Part shown: piece after piece, positions 55,920 to 64,000 of the stretch
Position numbering within the stretch: the first letter of the stretch is position 1
How the letters are laid out: every line of letters begins with the position of its first letter
Assembly (NCBI GenBank): GCA_049724395.1
Contig: JAUGWO010000112.1
Location: 310,001 to 374,000, forward strand
Length of the DNA: 64,000 nt
Reading direction: 5' to 3'
Origin: Spongospora subterranea f. sp. subterranea
Lineage: Eukaryota; Endomyxa: Phytomyxea; Phytomyxea; Plasmodiophorida
Program-made: the position numbers and the translations under genes
Notes under the pieces: generated by a model
Databases searched by the model: none
Seen by the model: the letters and a program-made list of their open reading frames with translations, nothing else
Told to the model about the DNA's origin: nothing

Positions 55920-58429
55920 TTAGCTTTACACTAATACCTGCATCTGCTGCTGCTGCTGCTGTATCCCATCCTGCATTGCAAGACCCTGAGTTTGCTGTGC
56001 CAGCAGCATGGCCATCATCTCTTGATTGAAACCATGTGCAGCGTTTTGTGAGTTATTTCCGGCCAATATTCCTATCCTAATGCGTCAACTGTAATGTTAC
56101 AGGAAACCAAGACAGTACTCACCTTCCGCCTTTAACTGATTCACTATCGCAGCAGTTAGCTCCTGAACCAGCCCTTTTGGAGGCTCGTCTTGGATATCAA
56201 TTGTATTCTGGTTAACCGGGTCCGTTTCGATCTAGAGAGTCCATTTCAGATTCGGCGTTGTGGTGCACTAACTGTCACAAAAAATACCTCAGGAATTTCT
56301 ACGTTATTTTTCATTTTAGAAACGTCATCAACGTCAAACTTCCCCTCTTCTGCCTTTCCTTCATCGTTAGGACTATTGTCAACGGTCTTCTCTGGTTCGG
56401 TCGCCAAGGCGATCTGAAATACTAATGTTAATGGAGTTTTTGACATCAAAGCAGATTGAGTTTGATACAGTTGCTGGTTCAATTGTCTCAACGTCATCGA
56501 GCCCTAAATCTATATCGCTTGGTATGAAATCTAAAGTAGACCATCGACATGAGTGATTCATCATCCAAAAGACACGGTGTTTCAACCTTTTTGAAGCGCA
56601 GTTGCTCGCTTGCACGGCGCGGCAACAGTACGTTTGTCTGCAAGTACATCTTCCCATGGAGTCTTGATTACATGGTTAATCGGGTCTTGAATCTGCGGCG
56701 ACGTATCCGTAATCGGTCGAACTTTTCTGTGGATTGCAGTTGGCCATCAGACGAAAACAAAGATATCCTCATTTTATACCTTGATTCCAACGGTGGTACA
56801 GGACCGCCATAAGATATTGTCGATGGTGGCTCCTAAACATGCAATAAGTTATGAAAAAGCTCATAGGTTCATCGGATGATATACCTCTCGATAGGCAGGT
56901 CCTGCCGATTCATCAAGACCATATGGCTCTGCAATGGGACGATATAGGATCTGCGAGTATTTGGCATCAGGAATCACTAAGGTGGTTTCGTGAGCGAACG
57001 CTTCGATTAAATATGGGCTCAACAACGGCTTTGGCAGTTGATCTTCCGGAATTGTGGCGTTAATTTGAACGTAGTTCATATTGTTGACTAGAATAACGAT
57101 AAGAAGTTGAAATTCGAGACCATGGCGAAATACCCCCTGCTTCAGTCGCTCGAACAACAATATCTTCTGTTGTCATTGGTGGACGGTTCCCTCTATCTTT
57201 CTGCATATTGTTGCCGTTGTCTGATTGTACATGTCCTTCCGCCTTGGGAACAGCTAGCGTCTGATCGGCGCGTGAATTGACTTTTCGAACAAGACTCTAA
57301 GGACAACGGTTCAATTGGCGATTCTGGATATTTGTGTCAATTTCAGAGACATCAAGTTTGGCATTTAAGGACATCGACGAACGGGTATCCCTCTGCCCAT
57401 TATCGCTTGTTCCAACAACACCAATTTTCAACTCAGGATGATCGTCAGCGATTCTACTCTCTTTTCTTGTTGATCGTTCAGATTCCTCTAAACTCTGCAT
57501 TGCCGGCTCTATTCAGATCGTCTTTGATCGAGGCGAGGGGATGGTTACAGATGGTTCGATTTACCTTTGGTCAACGCCTTGAGTTTTGCCGTTACTGCCG
57601 GATCTGTTGAAAAGAATGGAGACGATCGCACCGTTTGACGAATGACATGCTCATTGAGCTGCCCTCCAAGAACATCCGTCAATATCTCCAGAACGTCGTC
57701 GTCAGGTGTCGTCTTGGGAATGAACTTCATCTGCTCAACAGGAACAGACGTCTTACCTGATCGGCCTTATTCACACAGATGGTCCATTGAGTATTAGTGT
57801 TTTACCTGTAATAACAGATAACGCCTTCTTTTCAGATTTGGTCATGGTTGCTTTGGTAGACAATTTTGATTTCTTTTCAGTCGTTGTATAAGCCTTTGAT
57901 TGTTTCTTTATCCCTTAACAGTTGGGTTCGAGTTGGAGCACGAACTTTTAACGATTTTCGAATTTCCGATTGAGCTCGTGCAGTGTCAGACTTCCTAACG
58001 CTTTTCTTCCACTTTTTTTTGGTTTTTGATTTGGCGTTAGAAGTGGCATGATCCTCTGGGAGGGTTGGATCATTTTCTAAGACCTATTTCAGGGTGAAGT
58101 TATGAGGGAGTATATCTATATAGCCGGAATTTGGCGGTTACCTTTGACCAAACTGTAGGTCTGCCGCGATGCAATTGTTCTGACCTTTGAGCAATCGGTG
58201 TCGTCGAGCTAGATAAGGCATCAACTTTGGACACACGCCTTTGGACAGCTTTGTTATCGTCAATGTCTGACTCAATATTCGCACCTGATTCTGCCACATT
58301 GTGTCTGTGCCTTTTAGTTAACTCGTCAATATTTGACCCTTTATCTGTTAGATAGCGCTCGACATCCTCCCCGTAATCATATAACGGTCTATCTTCCTGC
58401 TCGGCCATAAATTCACACCTAATCAACAA
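55920..58429 (-). CDS. Unresolved acidic, low-complexity protein gene(s)
   Basis: Several minus-strand segments look coding and lie in compatible order: a start MAEQEDRPLYDYGEDVERYL (ATG about 58408), TPDDDVLEILTDVLGGQLNE HVIRQTVRSS, RIADDHPELKIGVVG, MNYVQINATIPEDQLPKPLL SPYLIEAFAHETTLV and FIPSDIDLGLDDVETIEPA. The 3' end carries EPPKGLVQELTAAIVNQLKA E and a Gln run after MLLAQQTQGLAMQDG (about 55930-56010). Polar, acidic and Gln-rich sequence suggests a nuclear or regulatory protein. I could not build one continuous frame, so one or two genes are possible, and no family is recognised. Confidence 0.35.
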
Positions 58430-59414
58430 AGATCGAGTACGATGACATAACGGGAATGAGATTATAGGTATCTGTTTTTGGTTCTATAGCGCATTGAGCG
58501 CGTCGGTAGAATTGAGCGGAGTAGCAAATAGGCGTTTATTATCAAATACCACATAAATAAAGCAAATGTGCTAAGACCATCGCAGATATTCATATTCCAT
58601 TAAGCATGGTGCATGACTTTTTAGGCTTATTTCCCCAGATTTAGATGAAACCCCTCTCTAGGAATGCAAAATGATCTTGAAAAACAATACACCTTTGATA
58701 TTGATGTTTTTAGGGGCGTGACGATCCTTATGATAGAAACAGAGGCGGATGAAGATTTGTCACTGGCTGTTCACCAGATGTTTGTGATTGAACGACCGAT
58801 GAAATAGACATGCCGTGACCGTTGTTTATATGGCAGCAATGCTCACGGTCCGACCATGTAGAATGATCAAGATCGCCCCCGAATTGATGGACGCCCCCGA
58901 TCATGTGCGATAGGGGGAAGACAATGATTGGAGGTCTTTAGAGTGATGGAGTGGAGAGATGGAAACGTGTCACGGAGTATATGTGGAGAAGGGCTGAAGA
59001 GTGAAGAGCTGACAAGGGGTCTCTATCTCACTCTAAGGAACCTTTCTATAAACCTGTAGGGTCTATAATACCCCTCTACCCTCTCTGCCTGATTACGCCC
59101 CAATATATTACACAATAATCACCTCTTACCACACGCCCTATCAAACATCCCCACCGATATACCCACCGGTCCTGCATGCAACTGAATAGCACCCAATCAA
59201 CCAAGCATACTGTTCCTGTTCTAGCTTGCGTACTAAAACAGCTTTGTGCTCGTAATGACCAGGTCCCTCTACCCTTCTCTTTGTTTTTTTTTAGGTTCAC
59301 ACACTAATCTTTTTTCATTATCCGCTTTGTTGTAAAAACTTGGTTTACCTTATTTATTAAGCCCCCGCCAAAGATTGACTCCCATATACTGTTTTTGATG
59401 TTGGATTATTTTAG
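58430..59414. other. Intergenic before the cyclin gene
   Basis: About 1 kb without a supported gene. It may contain the missing first exon of the cyclin gene; nothing else stands out. Confidence 0.35.
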
Positions 59415-60142
59415 TTGGTCCTGGATCCCGATTCGGTTACGAAATTTCACGCCCTGAAGCCTCCAGCTATAACAATCCTTGATTATCTCGAAAGGTTTGG
59501 TGATCGTTTGTAGTCTGTCCCAATATTTAACGTCACTCATGCAGAATAAGGAAATACGCATCCTGCAGCGACGAGTGTTTTGTTTTAGCTCTAGTTTACA
59601 TTGACCGGATAATTCAAAGCAATCATAACTTCACCGTCAATTCGCTCAATGTACATCGATTGTTGATTACTAGGTATGTGCACGCTTCCGGGGCTGTGTG
59701 TATGTATTTGTTTACCTTCGTTGCTTTCAGTGTTATGCTCGCGGCTAAGTTTTTCGATGACCAATATTTCAACAATGCGTATTATGCCAAGGTCGGGGGT
59801 GTTCCTTGCCATGAAATCAATTCCCTGGAAGTAGAATTTTTATTCATGATTAATTTTTCCTTGTTCGTCACTAGTGATGCCTATATGCAGGTAATTGCTG
59901 TACTTCCACCTAGTATTATTGCTCACATTACCGATAATCAGTATTATACCGAGCTCTGCAATCATGCTCTCAACAGCGGATGTTCATGTCAGGAGGATGC
60001 CGGTCCCTTAAGTGATTTTTTTCCCAGGTCCACGGTTGCTATCGCTTCCGAACCTTCCGAACCCAAAAGTGTTTCTACAAATACAAGGCCTTCACAAAGG
60101 CGTTCAATAACGAGGAGTCAAACAAGAGTTGTCACTCAATAA
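59415..60142 (+). CDS. PHO80/PCL-like cyclin
   Basis: Cyclins of this type activate PHO85/CDK5-class kinases. From a splice acceptor at 59414 the sequence reads [18 protein letters not shown], then [28 protein letters not shown] and, after an intron, [47 protein letters not shown]. This is the PHO80 cyclin box: (I)[47 protein letters not shown]...F.L. The C-terminal tail (60,000-60,142) is Ser/Thr/Arg-rich and contains a CSCQED stretch. The first coding exon was not identified; an in-frame TAG just before 59415 shows that a further exon must exist upstream. Confidence 0.82.
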
Positions 60143-60626
60143 AACCTTAATTAATTATTCGAAAATTGTCTTCTACTGTACAACGTTTCTTTGCTATTCT
60201 GTTAATTCCTGTTTACTTAATGAGTTCAATCATGCTTTATTTCCCAAATAAATTAATCAAATGCCACGTCCTGGAACCCGGCGTTGGATATCCGGAAGCC
60301 GTGGAGTTGAGGTGGGTGGGTCTGTAGTCTGTACTGGACTACGTGGCCAGCCACAGAGATTGAATAAGAGGTTGACGTTACTTGCCGTTAATGCCGTCCT
60401 GTTACAGTCAGGATAATACTGATAATACTGCACTCTCATGCCACACTGGCGGGTTGCTGGCTCAGCCCAATATTGATCATCTCGATCTTAAAACACCGAG
60501 CCAGCACTTAAAACACAGTCAGTATTATTAGATTATCTGTGACGATATTTTTTCTTTGATAAAATCTTTTCTGGTTTCGTGAATCTTGAGGATTGTTTGT
60601 TTCTCAATCCACATATATATGCAGGA
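60143..60626. other. Intergenic
   Basis: No gene or repeat supported; it includes the alanine aminotransferase promoter. Confidence 0.35.
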
Positions 60627-62382
60627 ATGGCGACACCTAGTGTCGCCCTCTCACTCAAAACATTGAATGCCAATGTTCTTCTCGCCCGTTATGCTGTTCG
60701 TAGTGAGATTGCCGCGCGGGCGACTGTATTGGCTAGACGACTAGATAATGGGGACGTATCGCTTCCGTTCAAGTCGATAATATCGTGCAATATCGGTGAT
60801 TATTTTGTCGATTTTCCGTCATCCATTGCTCATGATATGTACTCGATTAGGCAATCCTCATGCACTTCTTGGTCAAAAGCCTCTAACTTACATTCGGCAG
60901 GTGCAAACTTATTTTTCCGTTTTTTTCTGCATTTTTGATATTAGTTTTAGGTTTTGTCGTTATGTGTCAATCCCGACCTACTTTTAACGAAAGGAATTTT
61001 TCCTCTGGATACCATCAAGCGTGCGAAACAATTGCTTGCCACCATTCCGGGAGGTGTAGGTGCCTATTCTAATAGTCAGGTATCTTGTGTATATGTAATT
61101 GTTATCTTGCTACCCGTTGACGTGATTGTTAGGGCCTTGAATGTGTCCGTTCTGATATTGCTGCATTTTTACGCAATCGGGATGCGGTTGATACATCCAT
61201 CGACGAAATCTACTGTACAAAAGGGGCTTCTGAGGCCGTCAAGATGACACTTGAATGCTTGATCAGGAATGGCCAAGATGGAGTCCTTGTTCCTGTACCT
61301 CAATATCCTCTCTATTCAGCAACCCTGACTTGCTTAGGGGGGCAAACACTTGGCTATTATCTTGATGAAGATGATCAATGGTCTCAGTCTAAAGCTGAGC
61401 TCACCCGTGCATATAACGATGCTGTTTCTAGCGGTATAAAGGTTCGTGCCTTGGTCATCATTAATCCAGGCAATCCGACTGGCCAAGTGCTGGATCGCAA
61501 AACTTTAGAGTCCACGATTGAATTTTGTGCTGAGAATAATCTCGTAAGTATTCCCTCCCTGCCTAAATTTACCTGTAATCACTGCTCAGCTAATAGGTGT
61601 TGATGGCTGATGAGGTTTATGCCGATAATGTATATGCTGAAAATTGCAAGTTTTTTTCATGTCGGCGTGTAGCATATGAAATGGGAGTGCCTGTCCAGAT
61701 GGTCTCATATAATTCCATTTCTAAAGGTATAACCTTTATCTTCTTGTTAGAGTGACTCTCATTAATGGAAACTTTTAGGATTCACTGGCGAGTGCGGTCT
61801 TCGTGGAGGATATATGCACTTATGGAATTTCGACAAGGACGTGATGTAATACCATCATGAGGCAATCTTGGTTCAACGTCAACGCTGAATGGTAATCTTA
61901 GGGAACAGATGACCAAATTGGCTAGTATGAGCCTGTGCTCCAACACAATTGGGCAACTTGCTATGGCTCTTCATCTTGCTCCTCCGCGGCCGAATGAGCC
62001 CTCGTATGAGCTTTATATTTCAGAACGGGACAGCATTCTTAGTAGTTTAAAGAATCGAGCAATGCGTATCTCTGAGGCATTTAATAGACTCGATGGTATG
62101 TCCTGCACGATAATTCAAGGCGCCATGTACGCGTTCCCTCGCGTTAACATCCCTCAAGGGGCGGTTGTTATGTCCAAGTCCAAAGGGTATCCTCCTGATG
62201 AACTATATGTCAGGGAGTTATTAGAGGAGACAGGAGTTGTATGTGTTGCTGGTAGCGGGTTTCTGCAAAAGGACGGTACTTATCATTTCAGGATTACAAT
62301 ATTACCCCCTGAAGATCAAATCGATCAAGTTATCCAATTAGTCTCACAATTTCATGCAAGGTTTATGAAACGGTATTCTTAA
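60627..62382 (+). CDS. Alanine aminotransferase
   Basis: A PLP enzyme interconverting alanine + 2-oxoglutarate and pyruvate + glutamate. It starts MATPSVALSLKTLNANVLLA and, after splicing, gives IISCNIGNPHALLGQKPLTY IRQVLSLCVNPDLL, GGVGAYSNSQ, YCTKGASEAVKMTLECLI and VPVPQYPLYSATLTCLGGQT. It continues VIINPGNPTGQVLD, VLMADEVYADNVY (PLP Asp and Tyr), then SYNSISKGFTGECGLRGGYM with the Schiff-base Lys followed directly by the ALT-specific GECGxRGGY. An intron using the donor gtaata (about 61849) joins NFDKDVM to EQMTKLASMSLCSNTIGQLA. The C-terminus ends GTYHFRITILPPEDQ...FHARFMKRYS. No targeting peptide is obvious, so it is probably cytosolic. GPT/ALT1-like. Confidence 0.93.
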
Positions 62383-62721
62383 AACCAAGCCATATTGTTA
62401 AAAAAAAATATTCAGTAAATCACATCGTATATTTCCCTATATATGATTATATCAGAGCCCCTATTAGCTTTGATACCCGTGTCGGGCTCTGCGGTATCCG
62501 CCACGGACATCTCGCATCCGGCATCTCGCAATAGTTGTCGACCTCTGGGCAACAAAGGTTCTCAGCGTCATTTCGTTCGTGAGCGGAATAGGCCGGACCC
62601 TCGATATGCAAAACATGAACATGGGCGGGCACATTCCCAATAGTTTTTACTCTACTTGAAGGCTCAAACCGGACTCAAGGGACAATGGTAGACTCTGGTT
62701 ATCCTTATTGTTATGTTTTTG

Positions 62722-62800
62722 CCGATTGTGATGACAAAAAACCAGTCCTTTTTTCTTAATCAATTGTGACGACAAATGTTTCAGCCTTGTCTGACTAGAT
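62722..62800 (+). ncRNA. Candidate C/D-box snoRNA, copy 1 (18S guide)
   Basis: C box GTGATGA (62728-62734), internal C'-like GTGACGA (62766-62772) and D box CTGA (62791-62794), about 67 nt from C to D, a normal size. The 12 bases GTTTCAGCCTTG, ending one base before the D box, are exactly complementary to CAAGGCTGAAAC of eukaryotic 18S rRNA, in the universally conserved stretch before TTAAAGGAATTGACGG. By the D-box-plus-five rule the target would be the first G of AAGG; I recall this as the yeast 18S Gm1126/snR41 site. Flanking CGAT and ATCG could form a short terminal stem. The boxes and pairing are seen; expression is inferred. Confidence 0.6.
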
Positions 62801-62989
62801 CGTTTTGTTTTTTGCATGCCGGGTTGCCTAGCTTATCATTAACCGCCTCATAGATATATAGTGCATCGGACGTCAAGTTCGTCACGGTGGGGTTGTAAGG
62901 TTGGAGGCTCATCAAAAGCTCTCGACTATGCTGCAGCAGCCTAGTTAAATTGGTCCATGGTAAGTAATTTTAGGCAATCAAAGCATTTA

Positions 62990-63068
62990 CCTATTGTGAT
63001 GACAAAAAACCAGTCCTTTTTTCCTAACCAAATATGACGACATTTGTTTCAGCCTTGTCTGAATCATT
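62990..63068 (+). ncRNA. Candidate C/D-box snoRNA, copy 2 (18S guide)
   Basis: C box GTGATGA (62996-63002), C'-like ATGACGA (63034-63040) and D box CTGA (63059-63062). The guide GTTTCAGCCTTG (63046-63057) is identical to copy 1, as is the block ACAAAAAACCAGTCCTTTTTT after the C box. Differences cluster in the middle (cctaacc for cttaatc), leaving boxes and guide intact. Sequence outside the boxes differs from copy 1, so only the RNA-sized unit is duplicated. Confidence 0.6.
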
Positions 63069-63686
63069 TTCAAGTTGATTTATTTTTGATTTCATTCACA
63101 CTCTTGATTAACATTATGCATTACAGAAAACAGTTAGATTCTCATCGAAGCACGGTGGATCAGTTGCATCATGTCGAGTATATAGCTGTGTTGTCAAAAC
63201 CCGCCAAAATGAGTAACGGTTGATGAAGACCTATTTTCAAAATTCGCGTGAAGTTTGTGAGCTTGACATCTGCAAAATCAATGCCAATAATAAACAGATG
63301 GCACAGGAGATTATACTGCAGTCTGTCAATTGTATATTTCTATCGAAGCGGTCTTTCAGGACGATATCGGGTTCCCTGTAGGACCTGTTATGCATAAAGT
63401 CTAACCGGTAGATTGTATTCCTTTCGTTTTAGGCAATGTATTCGGGTGGGGCCAGGTCCCATTCGGTCTATGATTAAACATCCAATGTTCATCATATGGA
63501 ACCAAAGCTGGTTGCAGGAACAAGTGGTTGCGAGAAAAGCCACTGCTGGCTTCTCATCCGACAATTCGAATGTTTGCATCAGACAAACAAATGAAGTGCT
63601 GTGTTTTTCCTCGTGAAACGATTGTTTCGTCACTGTGATCCTTTGTATTGAGCTCTTCGGCGATCGATAGATGTACCAATCTTTTG

Positions 63687-64000
63687 ATGGCTCAGAAAGT
63701 GGCAACTATTGATGATGATGTCCAAGATATGCTCAACAATCTCGACAACCTCATGAGCAGTCAGAGTTTTGGAACTCCAAGGATGGCTCTCTCAAAGTTA
63801 TATTCGAATACTGGTAAAACACCATCCGTTCCAGTTGATGTGCATCGCACGCCTCTCAAAGATCAAGATCTGGATGAGTTGTTGAAGAGTATAGATCAGT
63901 CAATTTCTACCGATCCAAACAGCTCTAAGAATACCGAACAATTCGTGGGTAAATGTTCGGTGGGTGTCAGTATCTGGAGCCGTATCAGCCTGTTCCCATC
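63687..64000 (+). CDS. Paxillin-like LIM protein, 5' part
   Basis: It starts MAQKVATIDDDVQDMLNNLD and contains a leucine-aspartate (LD)-like motif LDELLKSIDQSI near residue 75, as in paxillin family adaptors that link cytoskeleton and signalling proteins. At the window end comes EQFVGKC, and, in a different frame, GGCQYLEPYQPVPI. Together these look like the start of a first LIM zinc finger (CGGC is a usual LIM start), but two bases (TC) appear extra between Cys and Gly-Gly-Cys. Whether this is an error, an unusual splice or a real break cannot be judged because the sequence stops 30 bases later. Confidence 0.55.
   Translation, partial: MAQKVATIDDDVQDMLNNLDNLMSSQSFGTPRMALSKLYSNTGKTPSVPVDVHRTPLKDQDLDELLKSIDQSISTDPNSSKNTEQFVGKCSVGVSIWSRISLFP

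Larger units (their letters stand above)
62383..63686. other. Intergenic region holding two snoRNA candidates
   Basis: No supported protein gene. Two copies of a C/D-box-like RNA are listed separately; the remainder shows nothing I can name. Confidence 0.4.

Noticed and set aside
63217-63300. Third snoRNA starting at TTGATGA
   Set aside because: No D box (CTGA) lies at a suitable distance and there is no similarity to the two accepted copies.

Overview
The window is eukaryotic nuclear DNA. Genes lie on both strands and are split by many short GT-AG introns, mostly about 43-95 bp. The gene content points to a flagellated opisthokont-grade microbe, perhaps a zoosporic fungus or an aphelid/chytrid-like lineage. 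The reasons are a CFAP73/CCDC42-type axonemal coiled-coil gene (so the organism makes flagella), a fungal-style LCCL-domain multipass membrane protein, a PHO80/PCL-like cyclin, a Ypq-type PQ-loop transporter, and compact spacing. The lineage is inferred from families only and is uncertain. TGA, TAA and TAG all act as stops.

Layout. 1-8.2 kb: end of a coiled-coil gene, an ATRX/RAD54L2-like SNF2 helicase (-), a CFAP73-like gene (+) and ribosomal protein uL29/RPL35 (+). 8.3-12.8 kb: an armadillo-repeat protein with a C-terminal PH-like region (+) and the LCCL membrane protein (-). 13.4-15.4 kb: a 1-kb foldback element and a 49-bp tandem array. 15.5-20.3 kb: GTP cyclohydrolase I (+), a Qa-SNARE (-) and an MFS carrier (+). 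20.4-27.9 kb, all minus strand: MLH3-like, an unknown protein, PCID2/Thp1 and CTU2/NCS2. 28-32.6 kb: gene-poor and repeat-rich, with an inverted-duplicated hAT transposase fragment, two further palindromes, and 54-bp and 110-bp arrays. 33.2-37.7 kb: LYRM7/MZM1 and MSH2 (+). 38.4-41.5 kb: an unknown multipass membrane protein (+) and a PQ-loop transporter (-). 42.5-44 kb: a decayed mariner-like transposon. 44.2-49.8 kb: SYS1 (+) and REV3, the DNA polymerase zeta catalytic subunit (-). 49.8-51.3 kb: a DDE transposase relic and two tandem arrays. 51.3-58.4 kb: weakly supported genes, a small membrane protein, an ankyrin gene and an unresolved acidic protein. 59.4-64 kb: a cyclin, alanine aminotransferase, two copies of a candidate C/D-box snoRNA, and the 5' end of a paxillin-like LIM gene.

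Functionally the window is housekeeping: four genome-maintenance genes (SNF2 helicase, MLH3, MSH2, REV3), translation (uL29, CTU2 tRNA thiolation, a predicted 18S methylation guide), mRNA export (PCID2), membrane traffic (SNARE, SYS1) and metabolism (GCH1, ALT). The observations most worth following up are the duplicated snoRNA whose guide matches a universally conserved 18S stretch, an MLH3 homologue that has lost its ATP-site residues, and a uL29 gene that needs a +1 shift to encode its family sequence.
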